This document shows positions 7,920 through 15,492 of a DNA stretch of 44,686 bases, piece by piece; the first letter of the stretch is position 1, and every line of letters starts with the position of its first letter. The stretch covers positions 1 through 44,686 of IMG/VR virus record IMGVR_UViG_3300000117_000031. The stretch is one strand, 5' to 3'. This DNA comes from a virus. The notes under the pieces are model-generated. The model ran no database searches, was not told the origin of the DNA, and saw nothing but the letters and a program-made list of their open reading frames with translations. Made by a program: the position numbers and the translations under genes.

Positions 7920-8800
7920 AGTTCCTTAACCTTCAGTGTGTGGTACCAAGCTAGCGGCTTGTTCTTAGCACGGGAGGTGACTTTACCATGTTGGGTGGCT
8001 TTAGGCCAGCAATGCGCTCTGTACCCACAAAACGTACATTGCCTATTGAGTAGCTTGTTACCGGTGTAAATTTTTTCCCCTTGCTGAGTGTAGTACTCAT
8101 CTTCAGGCTCCATCGGCGGCTTCTTGAACTTGAAGTTCGACATAAGAGCTTCCACAGTTCTGTGTGCCTCATCCAAGTATTCCACCCGATCCTCTGCTTG
8201 ATCACTCGGTGCTTGCACAAAGTCTATTTCTCCAGAAGATTTATCAACTACTATCCACCCCCCGAAATCCATGTTCTTTGATTCAGCGTAGAGATGTCCT
8301 TGCATGACATACCCGAAGGGGTCATCGTCCTTGATGTTGTCGTATCCTTTGCCAAACTTTTGCTTGAAAGAGTACGGGCTTGCAGACTTAACGTCCCAGA
8401 CTTTTACTCCATCAACATCATCTTCCATAATTAAGTCGAGTGTACCCTGTACACTTTCCGAAGCGATATCTAGTTGGCATTTACTCTGAGCTTCCACGAT
8501 CTTTATACCAGCGCCCTTGAGTACGGCCATCACAGCACACTCAACAAGGTCACCAATCAAGAATCTCAATATTGCGTTATAGCTCATCTCCTCTTCTAAG
8601 CCGTCTCGCCCGCAAATCTGCTGGCACAGGGGTCTCCCGAGCCCACTCATGCGTATACGCCACTGTGGATCTCGGTTAAATTGTTTCTCGAGTGCCTCGC
8701 GGCAATCCCTCGCGAACTCCTCCAAAATGGAAGGGGAAAGCGATGCTTCCCCCCTCACGGCTTGCTGTAAGAAGTTCTTTACACGAAACTCCGCAAGCAT
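7916..8800 (-). CDS. Cas4/RecB-like PD-(D/E)XK exonuclease with Fe-S cysteines
   Basis: The 294-aa protein shows the RecB/Cas4 nuclease order: D122 in GTLDLIMEDD, D136-V-K138 in VWDVKSAS, then the QxxxY motif (Q167 and Y171 in MQGHLYA). Cysteines C255, C258 and C264 in RQCTFCGYRAHCW, plus C59 or C63 upstream, match the four-Cys iron-sulphur arrangement of Cas4 and AddB-type nucleases. It likely degrades or resects DNA ends during phage replication or recombination, and lies between the putative ssDNA-binding protein and endonuclease I genes, like a T7 gp6 counterpart. Cluster assembly and polarity are inferred. Confidence 0.88.
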   Translation of the reverse strand: MLAEFRVKNFLQQAVRGEASLSPSILEEFARDCREALEKQFNRDPQWRIRMSGLGRPLCQQICGRDGLEEEMSYNAILRFLIGDLVECAVMAVLKGAGIKIVEAQSKCQLDIASESVQGTLDLIMEDDVDGVKVWDVKSASPYSFKQKFGKGYDNIKDDDPFGYVMQGHLYAESKNMDFGGWIVVDKSSGEIDFVQAPSDQAEDRVEYLDEAHRTVEALMSNFKFKKPPMEPEDEYYTQQGEKIYTGNKLLNRQCTFCGYRAHCWPKATQHGKVTSRAKNKPLAWYHTLKVKEL

Positions 8801-8801
8801 C

Positions 8802-9638
8802 CTAGTTGAAGTCCGCCGCGAGATCTACTTCCTCGTTTTGAACCTTCGCCTTCAGCGCCTCCTTGTGTTGCTCCAAGATACGATGATTCGATGCGGCTAC
8901 AGTCTGAACAAACATCCCTGTGGTTTCTAAGTCCTGATCTGTCATCTTGACAGTCTTCTCAGGAGTAAACACAGGAGTGAAGTACGTGACGGTACCCATC
9001 TTGTGACGTTTAGTAGTCAAGTCAAATACCTGCTCGCTCATGAGGATACCCTTAGGTAACTTGTCAATTGCCTCCTTTGCTGGGCGGAATGCAGAGCGTT
9101 TAAAATATGTCACAACAGGATGCGACTCAACTTTGACGTCCCTGCCATCGGCTGTTTTGCCTTCCATACTAACCAGTGCGTAAAACACGTGGTTGACTGT
9201 CGCGAGACGTGACGCAAGAGTTTTAGGATGGTCAGCTCCTAGCTCTTCTTCCTCACTCTTAGAAATACGTCCACACTTGTTTCCACCAGTGGTGTCAGGA
9301 AACTGATGCTCTAGCTTCGGCTCTTGAGTTGAGCGACAAGAAAACTTACCCTCCTCCGCATCGAATATAGACCACTCGTAGTATCGAGCCATCGGCCGGA
9401 ACTTGACGCTGTCTGCATACACAAACTCGCCCTCGTAATACAATTTCCAAGCACCTTTCTTTAAGGTGTTGCCCACGTCATCATCAGTATCATAGTTGAT
9501 GTTTAACCGACTCAGACCAGTCTTTGGCTTTTCTTCAGACTCTCCTTGACCGATGAGTGCCATCAAGGCTTCACGATCACCCGACTTGACAACATCCATG
9601 ATGTTATCTGCATTTTCTAAAACGCTCAATTCGCCCAT
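8802..9638 (-). CDS. Probable single-stranded DNA-binding protein
   Basis: This 278-aa protein lies between DNA polymerase and the exonuclease, the place of SSB in many T7-like and HMO-2011-like phages. The body is beta-rich (AWKLYYEGEFVYADSVKF, HPVVTYFKRSAF, MGTVTYFTPVF), as expected for an OB-fold, and ends in an acidic tail with a terminal aromatic (EEVDLAADFN) typical of SSB interaction tails. An N-terminal helical region precedes it. No diagnostic motif is visible, so the call rests on context, beta content and tail. A recombination mediator is the main alternative. Confidence 0.55.
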   Translation of the reverse strand: MGELSVLENADNIMDVVKSGDREALMALIGQGESEEKPKTGLSRLNINYDTDDDVGNTLKKGAWKLYYEGEFVYADSVKFRPMARYYEWSIFDAEEGKFSCRSTQEPKLEHQFPDTTGGNKCGRISKSEEEELGADHPKTLASRLATVNHVFYALVSMEGKTADGRDVKVESHPVVTYFKRSAFRPAKEAIDKLPKGILMSEQVFDLTTKRHKMGTVTYFTPVFTPEKTVKMTDQDLETTGMFVQTVAASNHRILEQHKEALKAKVQNEEVDLAADFN

Positions 9639-9650
9639 TACGTAGCTCCT

Positions 9651-11195
9651 TTAATTTGCGTATACAACTTGGGTATCTAACCAGTTAGACCCCATTTTTA
9701 CCTCGACAGAGATCGGCATATCGTATTCTACACCATACCTGCGTCGGCACTCTTCAGGTAGAGACATCATTGCTTCTACCACAAGATTAGTACAAGTATC
9801 CTCCTCACCGGGGAATATGTCAAGCACAATACTATCGTGCACCGTATTACATATCACACTTTTTAAATTCTTACTTTTCATAGACTTAGAAAGATAAATT
9901 AAAGAGATTGGCAAGAGATCCCCGGTTGCAAACCCCTGCACAGGGTAGTTGCAGATGGCTGTCCGGTTGGTCGCCGTACCCCAGTCTGTCCACGTCGTAC
10001 CGGGAAACGCATACTGTCTTCCGGATGGTAACGTGATGAAACCCTTCTCGACTGCGTCGCTCTGTAGTTTGTCGTGCCACGCAGTTACCCCCGCGTACTT
10101 GTCTTTGAACGCACGGTAGTATCGTTGCTGATCAGGAGTACCTGTTGTTCCCCCGTAGAGCGGTTTAAAAGTATGAGCCTTCGCTTCTTGCCGCGAGCAT
10201 CCAATAATTTCAGCAGTGACAGTATGTACATCCGTCTTGTTCTCCACGTCGTGGTACACCTGCGGGTCGTTCGCTAAGAATCCTGCGACTCTGAACTCGA
10301 GTTGCCCGTAATCAGCCTCGAGTATTTGCCCTCCTTCAAAACGAGAGACCATCGCCCGACGGATAGCGAATGTAGAACCACGGGGCATATTCTGGAAGTT
10401 GGGGTTACGAGAACTGAGCCGTCCTGTAGCTGTGACACATTGCATGAAATCGGGGTGTACGATGTTATCCCTGTCTTTGTTGTTTTTGAGTCCTTCAACA
10501 AAAGTAGAGAGGTAAGTGCGTAGTGCATTGTATCGGGAGTAACTCTCTGCAAACTCTCGGGCGGTACCAGAAAGTTCATCGAGGCGTTCTCTAAGTGTTT
10601 CATGGTCTGTCTTGAATCCGGCGGCGGCTGTGTCCCACGCATCTCGGGGAATGATTTTAAAGCCTGCCACTTCTTTAGTCGGCGCATAGATTACTCCATC
10701 CCCTTCACATGGTTTACAGATACGCACAGCCTTACCTTCCGTGCCATCTTTCTTGATAACTTTCTTGCGGCCGGCTCCCATACAAGCTGTGCAACGGGAG
10801 GCTACAGTCTTTCGTAGTATCTCCGTCTCATCCTTCACGTACATGCCAAATAAATTTTTTGTCATCTTTGTACGTTGCTTGGGTTTACGGGTAGCACCAC
10901 GTAACTCTGATCCCAAGTTGAAGATGGAGGACCAACGCTTCTTGTCTATCACTTTACGTGAGTAGAACAACATTGAGCGGTCATCGGCACTGTTTAGGTT
11001 AACGGGCGTGTCACCCATTGCTTCCTCAGCCATGCGCTGTAGCTTGACCTCGAGAGCGTTCATCTCGTCCCGATACTCTTTCTCAATGTCATTGAGCACA
11101 CTTGGGTCGATCTTGATACCTGTCCTCTCCAAGCTCGATAAGACTTCTGTCATCTCCAGCGACAGACGTAGGGTGTTCAATAATTTCGATGCCAT
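9651..11195 (-). CDS. Family A DNA polymerase with inserted DnaJ-like zinc motif, proofreading domain separate
   Basis: This 514-aa replicative polymerase starts at MASKLLNTLRL (11195) with AGAGGAG upstream. It begins at the thumb: TGIKIDPSVLNDIEKEYRDE is typical of the segment after the exonuclease domain. Motif A is ILEADYGQLEFR (D295), motif B is RQEAKAHTFKPLYGG (R335, K339, F343, Y347), and motif C is VHDSIVLD (H453, D454). The motif B residue equivalent to E. coli position 762 is Phe. Residues 135-142 (CTACMGAG) and 160-167 (CKPCEGDG) form a DnaJ-type double CxxCxGxG zinc motif between thumb start and palm. Such an insertion is, to my knowledge, characteristic of HMO-2011-like phages. 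The 3'-5' exonuclease is a separate gene at 11642-12190. Confidence 0.93.
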   Translation of the reverse strand: MASKLLNTLRLSLEMTEVLSSLERTGIKIDPSVLNDIEKEYRDEMNALEVKLQRMAEEAMGDTPVNLNSADDRSMLFYSRKVIDKKRWSSIFNLGSELRGATRKPKQRTKMTKNLFGMYVKDETEILRKTVASRCTACMGAGRKKVIKKDGTEGKAVRICKPCEGDGVIYAPTKEVAGFKIIPRDAWDTAAAGFKTDHETLRERLDELSGTAREFAESYSRYNALRTYLSTFVEGLKNNKDRDNIVHPDFMQCVTATGRLSSRNPNFQNMPRGSTFAIRRAMVSRFEGGQILEADYGQLEFRVAGFLANDPQVYHDVENKTDVHTVTAEIIGCSRQEAKAHTFKPLYGGTTGTPDQQRYYRAFKDKYAGVTAWHDKLQSDAVEKGFITLPSGRQYAFPGTTWTDWGTATNRTAICNYPVQGFATGDLLPISLIYLSKSMKSKNLKSVICNTVHDSIVLDIFPGEEDTCTNLVVEAMMSLPEECRRRYGVEYDMPISVEVKMGSNWLDTQVVYAN

Positions 11196-11403
11196 AGGCT
11201 TTAATCTCCTCTTGGAGTTTCTGTGAGAAAATCTCACCGTTCATTACGCTACCCATACCGTCGAGTACACCATTATAGTACTCGACACTTGTTAAGTCAT
11301 CATCCATGTCAGCTTCATTACGTAAAAACTTGTAGATGAGTACAGCAGACTCGCGGGTGATGCCCCCCATGAGTCCCTTATACGCTAGGGGTTTCTTGCT
11401 CAT
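11089..11403 (-). CDS. Hypothetical protein between the exonuclease and polymerase genes
   Basis: The frame starts at ATG 11403 with AAGGAGA upstream. It encodes 104 aa with a well-composed first two thirds (residues 13-70: GGITRESAVLIYKFLRNEAD, VEYYNGVLDGMGSVMNGE). The last third (after about residue 69) overlaps the polymerase 5' end by 107 bp and looks less protein-like. It might be a genuine overlapping gene or a remnant of a region that once joined exonuclease and polymerase. No family is recognised. Confidence 0.6.
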   Translation of the reverse strand: MSKKPLAYKGLMGGITRESAVLIYKFLRNEADMDDDLTSVEYYNGVLDGMGSVMNGEIFSQKLQEEIKAYGIEIIEHPTSVAGDDRSLIELGEDRYQDRPKCAQ

Positions 11404-11608
11404 CGTTGTCTCCTTTTAAGAGGGAATCACCCAGAGAATACTCCTTGTTGTTTTTATCGATAGCTTTTTCGAGTAAAGATACTAACCCGATTTCCACGAG
11501 AAGTCGAGTCGCTTCGGGTGTCGTTTCTATTTGAAACGTAGCAGAACCATCTTCATGCTCTACCATGTCGCCCACTTTAATGAGTGCGTCTGAGTCTAGT
11601 TCTTTCAT
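11378..11608 (-). CDS. Small acidic hypothetical protein
   Basis: The 76-aa product starts MKELDSDALIKVGDMVEHED at 11608, with AGGAG 9 nt upstream. It has a compact alpha/beta look (SATFQIETTPEATRLLVEIGLVSLLEKAI) and an acidic tail. It overlaps the following gene by 26 bp. Together with that gene it separates the proofreading exonuclease from the polymerase. Function is unknown. Confidence 0.65.
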   Translation of the reverse strand: MKELDSDALIKVGDMVEHEDGSATFQIETTPEATRLLVEIGLVSLLEKAIDKNNKEYSLGDSLLKGDNDEQETPSV

Positions 11609-11641
11609 TGGTTTATCTCCTGTTGATTTTGCATAGGAATA

Positions 11642-12190
11642 CTATGCATACAGATCTTCCCACGTTGTCATGTACTTCTCCACTACCTGCTTACACGCAA
11701 CCTCCCATGTCGCCTGCACGTCAGCTATCCCGTATTCTTCTACGATCTCCCACGGAATCTCCGCAAATGTCTTGCCGCTCTTGAGGTAATCCTGCGTAAG
11801 GTCTTTCTTCTTTTCAGTAACCTCATACCTTTTCGCGAGGGCATCGAGGGAGAGCGGCCACTTACGCGCCCTAGCCAAGAGATACTCCGCAACCATAGTA
11901 TCATATACGTGACCTTCATACGTGAATCCACATTCGCGAATCCAGTTAAGGTCGAACTTAACATTGTGCCCCACAACGACTTCTGCTTCATGTAAATCCT
12001 CCCTAAACTCCTCAATTTTATCACGGTCTTGGTCGTGTTCATTATGATGGACACAAGCGTATTTGACCGGTTCGTTGGACACCTTCCAGCCGATGCTCAC
12101 CAAATGATTACCAAAATAGGGAAGTGGTGTATACCCACCGTTGGGTTTTGGCTTGTGGGTACACTCCACGTCAAACGTCAATATTTTCAT
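11642..12190 (-). CDS. DnaQ-like 3'-5' exonuclease, the detached proofreading domain of the polymerase
   Basis: The start is MKILTFDVECTH at 12190, with GGAG 8 nt upstream; a slightly earlier ATG would have no better site. The DEDDy motifs are complete: D7 and E9 in FDVECT, D80 in GHNVKFDLNW, and Y153 with D157 in EEYGIADVQATWE. The 182-aa protein corresponds in size to the exonuclease domain that precedes the polymerase domain in Pol I-type enzymes. It probably acts with the polymerase at 9651-11195 as a two-subunit enzyme. It overlaps the HNH gene by 20 bp. Confidence 0.9.
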   Translation of the reverse strand: MKILTFDVECTHKPKPNGGYTPLPYFGNHLVSIGWKVSNEPVKYACVHHNEHDQDRDKIEEFREDLHEAEVVVGHNVKFDLNWIRECGFTYEGHVYDTMVAEYLLARARKWPLSLDALAKRYEVTEKKKDLTQDYLKSGKTFAEIPWEIVEEYGIADVQATWEVACKQVVEKYMTTWEDLYA

Positions 12191-12677
12191 TCTTGTAAAC
12201 TCCAAACTTAATCATAGCGTCTTTAACAGCCTGCCCAGCCTTACGTAACTTGAGGGCGTCCTCTTTTTTCTTGGCGTACCCTAAGAAAACATTCTTACCA
12301 AACACAGAGATGCTAACCTGCCACATATTCTTGCGCTTAAAGAAATGCAGGCCCGCATACTTTTTGGTTCTACGGTTATTGGCCTGTTCGAGATACGTGG
12401 CCCATTTCACATTGGCAGGTTCGTAGTTACCATTAACATCGAGTCGCTCGAGGGTCAAGCCCGCTGGTCGAATGCCTACGTCATCTACGAAGTTGTCAAA
12501 GCTCTCTGCCCACCTGTCACATACTTTAATGCCTCTACCGCCGTAGTCAGCATAGCGGCTACTATTTTCGTTTGTGCACCGATATAGCATCCCCTCCCAG
12601 ACACGGTACGTCTGTCTCAAAGGATTTCTAACAAAAGGTATTGTCCAATCTACTTTGTGTTTCTTTACCTTATTCAT
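12171..12677 (-). CDS. HNH-like homing endonuclease with AP2 DNA-binding domain
   Basis: The 168-aa protein begins MNKVKKHKVDW at 12677, overlapping the helicase stop by 8 bp, with GGAG upstream; the longer open frame is only helicase antiframe. Residues 20-104 follow the common phage pattern YADYGGRGIKVCDRW, then SFDNFVDDVGIRPAG, LTLERLDVNGNY and NVKWATYLEQANNRR. Residues 107-145 (GLHFFKRKNMWQVSIS, then FLGYAKKKEDAL) resemble an AP2-like domain. Proteins of this build are free-standing homing endonucleases that spread into neighbouring replication genes. The canonical first histidine is replaced (LERLD), as in many members of this subgroup. It sits between helicase and exonuclease without an intron. 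Confidence 0.85.
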   Translation of the reverse strand: MNKVKKHKVDWTIPFVRNPLRQTYRVWEGMLYRCTNENSSRYADYGGRGIKVCDRWAESFDNFVDDVGIRPAGLTLERLDVNGNYEPANVKWATYLEQANNRRTKKYAGLHFFKRKNMWQVSISVFGKNVFLGYAKKKEDALKLRKAGQAVKDAMIKFGVYKNENIDV

Positions 12678-13989
12678 TGAAATCGTTCTCCTCAGGGCTA
12701 GCCACCTGCTCTTGATTCTCAGGCGGTACAACAATGATTGTGTTGTTCTTTTCGTACACAGCCCGATACATGTCGATTTCACATGGTAATGTCCCGTGCC
12801 ACCCGTTCTGTTTGTTCTTTGAGACACATACATACCTCTTGGTGTTCTCAGGACTGCGGTCTCCCGTACGCCCGATACCAATGATGAGGTCCGCCTCACC
12901 TGCCTTGCCCGTCTTGGAGTTGTCGAGATACTGATACTCAACGTGCATCATCGACTCCGCCTCAGCAGAAGCCTGCGATACACCCCACACCAGACACTTA
13001 TTACGCTTCGCAATCTCTCGAGCTTGTAGGTAGATCTCTTTGAGCTTCTCATCACCACGGTTGTACTTACCTGCAATCTTGACCTTGTCTAGTTGATCAA
13101 TGAAGACGATGTCCGGTTTGTTAATCTTGCACCAGTCATCAATCTCCTGAATGGTCGTTCCAACACAGTCAAGAACATGCAAGCGGTTGCCGATCTCGCT
13201 ACGCCATACTTCAGCAAATTTACCACGCCCTTCACTGAGCTCTTTCCGCGTAGCTTTAAAAAAACTCTGGATGATACGTAATTTAGTTCGTACAGCCGGC
13301 TCTTCGTTTCCCCAGACCGAAACGGTAAGCCCTTGCTCGAGGAATTTCTTAGCGAGAAAAGATACAAATGTAGTCTTACCTGTTTCCGGCCGAGCAAAGA
13401 TGATTCCAAAATGTCCTCGATCCAACCCCGGAACGTAACTGGACAGGGGTGCCCAGTTGAAAGGGAAATCGGGTTCGAGCGTAAGGGAGTCCAAAAGCTC
13501 CTCGAGCCCCATGTCCACCTCCGTGTACGTCGTCTTCTCGCCAATCGAATCCTCCGCTGTAGACTCAATGAGTCGCTTGAGTTCTCCAAAGTTCTTCTCC
13601 TTACCGAGGAAGATGTTGACAGATAGCTCTGAGATTATCCGCGCACGATTACGCATCCATAGATCACGGATGACTCTCTCTTGTAGGTCAGTGTTTTTTC
13701 CAATGTCATCTTTGAGCGTATCAAAATGCTCCCAGTACCTCAGGCGAGTGCTGTCAGGTAGGGCGGGGTGCAAAGAGTCAAAATATGCCTGTAGCTCGCT
13801 TGAGGTTAAGTCTGACTTATATTCTGCGTGGGCTTCGACAATAGCTTGCCAGATAGGGGCCCACTCCCCTTCAAACATATCCTTAGTGAGTACATTTTTT
13901 ACACGATCATAGCACTCTGTCCGAAGACAGAACGAAATGATCTTACTTTCCAAGCATTGCTGTTCTAATGATTGTTCCACGTTCATCAT
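12670..13989 (-). CDS. DnaB-like replicative DNA helicase
   Basis: This RecA-fold helicase of about 439 aa unwinds DNA at the phage fork. The N-terminal 150 residues resemble the DnaB helical domain (VEQSLEQQCLESKIISFCL, LTKDMFEGEWAPIW). Walker A is ARPETGKTT (about residues 199-207) and Walker B is PDIVFIDQLDKV (about 293-304). Later strands carry the expected LVWGVSQASAEAE and GEADLIIGIGR. The start is uncertain: ATG at 13989 or 13986 lies close to a GGAG, while a GTG at 13980 has better spacing. It overlaps primase by 47 bp. Unlike T7 gp4, primase and helicase are separate genes. Confidence 0.92.
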   Translation of the reverse strand: MMNVEQSLEQQCLESKIISFCLRTECYDRVKNVLTKDMFEGEWAPIWQAIVEAHAEYKSDLTSSELQAYFDSLHPALPDSTRLRYWEHFDTLKDDIGKNTDLQERVIRDLWMRNRARIISELSVNIFLGKEKNFGELKRLIESTAEDSIGEKTTYTEVDMGLEELLDSLTLEPDFPFNWAPLSSYVPGLDRGHFGIIFARPETGKTTFVSFLAKKFLEQGLTVSVWGNEEPAVRTKLRIIQSFFKATRKELSEGRGKFAEVWRSEIGNRLHVLDCVGTTIQEIDDWCKINKPDIVFIDQLDKVKIAGKYNRGDEKLKEIYLQAREIAKRNKCLVWGVSQASAEAESMMHVEYQYLDNSKTGKAGEADLIIGIGRTGDRSPENTKRYVCVSKNKQNGWHGTLPCEIDMYRAVYEKNNTIIVVPPENQEQVASPEENDFNE

Positions 13990-14734
13990 CTCCAATTGAC
14001 TTCAAGTCTTTTTCTAACATCAGGATACCTGTAGGCACGAGAGTATTCAAAGCTCTCATGTATGTCAACGCTTTATCTGTTGCGTCTCTATCGAGGGCAA
14101 CGATCACACGCTTGAACTTGGTGAGGTCTGCAATGTGTTCGTCCCGTAGGCTAGTACCCAAGAGAGCGTAGCCAGTAGCCCAGTCCGAGATGCTGATGGC
14201 GGAGGGGATATCTTCCACAACAAATACAGTATCCGATGTGCCTATCCGGAAGCCACCCCGGTAGTTACCATAGCGGTACCACTTCGGGCGAGCCCCGATT
14301 AAGGTACGGCCTGCCCCATCAACAAGTCTACCGTCGTTATCCCGTATCGCGTACACAAGTCTCTTGTGTCGAACATCGTAGTAAATATCGTCGTATCTTC
14401 CGGACGTGTTTACGCTATCGACATAGTCCAAGCCTTTTTGAGATATCTGGCGTGACCAGCACTTGGGTTTCTCGAAGGGAACGTCTGGACATGGGGGTGT
14501 CTTTTTGTGAGTATTTTTACTCAGTATGGCTACTATATTGTCTGAGTTGTCACGGGTGATGCGGCGGTCAGTCCTTCCTCGCACTGTGCATTCTGCGTGG
14601 AAACAATTCCACATGAGCTCTCCGTTGGCATTTGTTACAGAGAATGTCCCCTTGTGTCCGCACGAGGGACAGTTCATTCTACGGGACTCACCGTCTAAAA
14701 GGCCGATGGACTCGACGTATTCTTTTACTTGCAT
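13943..14734 (-). CDS. DNA primase (zinc-binding plus TOPRIM)
   Basis: The 263-aa primase begins MQVKEYVESIGLL at 14734 with GGAGG upstream, and is the first gene of the minus operon. A zinc ribbon (C22-P-S-C25 with C44 and C49 in NCFHAEC) is followed by a linker and a TOPRIM fold: E174 in VFVVEDIPSA and D215/D217 in VIVALDRDA. This is the layout of the T7 gp4 primase half. The extended frame upstream runs through the iterons and is not coding. Adjacent iterons and an AT-rich stretch make this the likely replication initiation region. Confidence 0.92.
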   Translation of the reverse strand: MQVKEYVESIGLLDGESRRMNCPSCGHKGTFSVTNANGELMWNCFHAECTVRGRTDRRITRDNSDNIVAILSKNTHKKTPPCPDVPFEKPKCWSRQISQKGLDYVDSVNTSGRYDDIYYDVRHKRLVYAIRDNDGRLVDGAGRTLIGARPKWYRYGNYRGGFRIGTSDTVFVVEDIPSAISISDWATGYALLGTSLRDEHIADLTKFKRVIVALDRDATDKALTYMRALNTLVPTGILMLEKDLKSIGDDERGTIIRTAMLGK

Positions 14735-14747
14735 CGTTTTTCCTCCA

Positions 14748-14762
14748 GTCAGAAAATCTGAC
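14748..14762. repeat. Inverted repeat next to the primase ribosome site
   Basis: GTCAG-AAAAT-CTGAC is a perfect 5-bp inverted repeat around a 5-nt AT centre. Its right arm is part of the first iteron. It lies 13 bp upstream of the primase start, so it could act as operator or as a hairpin in the primase leader. Confidence 0.5.
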
Positions 14763-14836
14763 AGCGCAACCTTAAACGAAACTGACAACGCCGTCAAACA
14801 AAAAACTGACAACACTCCAAAAAAAAATCTGACAAC
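14757..14836 (+). repeat. Iteron cluster A, four copies of (A/T)CTGACA(A/G)C at 23-24 bp period
   Basis: Copies start at 14757 (TCTGACAGC), 14781 (ACTGACAAC), 14805 (ACTGACAAC) and 14828 (TCTGACAAC), with spacings of 24, 24 and 23 bp; each is preceded by an A-rich run. The full consensus with cluster B is AAAAACTGACAAC. The cluster lies in the divergent region between primase and the plus-strand early genes. The last copy abuts the -35 box of a plus-strand promoter, and an AT-rich stretch follows at 14843-14863. Evenly phased iterons suggest a replication origin or a regulator array. Confidence 0.8.
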
Positions 14837-14838
14837 CC

Positions 14839-14867
14839 TTCCCAAAGAAATAAATATGTGATACAGT
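14839..14867 (+). promoter_or_regulatory. Candidate sigma70 promoter P1 with conserved leader element
   Basis: TTCCCA (14839-14844), a 17-bp spacer and TACAGT (14862-14867) give four matches out of six to each consensus box. The sequence after the -10 box, CCGATCAACCCC then TGCCGGGGGTATACCC then ACTATGG (to 14902), closely repeats the one after promoter P2 at 31808. The shared leader makes the promoter more credible than the box scores alone. Confidence 0.6.
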
Positions 14868-14898
14868 CCGATCAACCCCTGCCGGGGGTATACCCACT

Positions 14899-14940
14899 AT
14901 GGCATCCCCATCGGTAAGCCGTCGTTTCTTTCTTCCGTAA
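14899..14940 (+). CDS. Possible 13-residue leader peptide
   Basis: The ATG at the end of the conserved promoter-leader element opens a tiny frame, MASPSVSRRFFLP. The same ATG context (CACTATGG) starts a real 59-aa gene at 31867 behind promoter P2, with a GGGGG run 11 nt upstream in both. The peptide may be a translated leader, or only a residue of the copied element. Confidence 0.25.
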   Translation: MASPSVSRRFFLP

Positions 14941-15031
14941 ACAAAACATCCCGTACGACCAAAGTCTAATACAACACACAATAAAGGTTCTGTACTGTGG
15001 TGCTTCATTCACGAAACGGGGAGAAGTTACC

Positions 15032-15283
15032 GTGATAAAACGCATACACATTAACCAACATAACATACGACACAACGCAAAAAATCCAGACGAGTTGCGA
15101 CCGGTTGTTACCGTAAAAACAAGCTCAACCAACACTAAAGGTTTTAGCGCAACTATTAACGGAGCTTGTCGCGTAGTATACTCACCAGACAAACCGTTAT
15201 CGTGTGGTGCTAAAGTGTGGATCGAGACGAAGGATACTGTCGTCGTCGACCAAGGGGACGGATTAGTTACGGGAGTTATGTAA
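15032..15283 (+). CDS. Small conserved phage protein
   Basis: This 83-aa protein uses a GTG start with GGGGAG 8 nt upstream. It matches a pattern I recognise in many phages: IHINQHNIRHNAKNP, then PVVTVKTSSTNTKG, and at the end VVYSPDKPLSCGAKVWIETKD. It is beta-rich. Its role is not known to me. It is the first substantial gene downstream of promoter P1 and begins a run of closely spaced small genes. Confidence 0.7.
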   Translation: MIKRIHINQHNIRHNAKNPDELRPVVTVKTSSTNTKGFSATINGACRVVYSPDKPLSCGAKVWIETKDTVVVDQGDGLVTGVM

Positions 15284-15284
15284 C

Positions 15285-15491
15285 ATGAAATATTATACAG
15301 ACGACGAATTGATTGAATTGGTGCAGAGTATAGGAGACTCGAAGGAATCTTACGAATGGGTTGCAGACAAGATTGCGGAGCGTTTTAAGAATAAAGACGC
15401 TATAATCAATACCCAACGCGACCGACTGGATGTTGCCGCAAAATATGTTGGGCATAACTTGATTTATGAACTACTCGAGGAGGGTTACTGA
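15285..15491 (+). CDS. Small helical hypothetical protein
   Basis: The 68-aa frame begins MKYYTDDELIELVQSIGD, one base after the previous stop. It is acidic and helical (ESYEWVADKIAERFKNKD, VGHNLIYELLEEGY). It is tightly packed between neighbours. No family or motif is recognised. Confidence 0.6.
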   Translation: MKYYTDDELIELVQSIGDSKESYEWVADKIAERFKNKDAIINTQRDRLDVAAKYVGHNLIYELLEEGY

Positions 15492-15492
15492 G

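Noticed and set aside
12678-12941. 88-residue N-terminal extension of the HNH gene frame
   Set aside because: It is the alternate frame of the helicase 3' end; the endonuclease family pattern begins after MNKVKKHK with its own ribosome site.
14792-14797. Possible minus-strand promoter for primase (TTGACG, 17 bp, TAAGGT)
   Set aside because: The -10 box has only three matches and overlaps the iterons; kept as an idea only, not as a feature.
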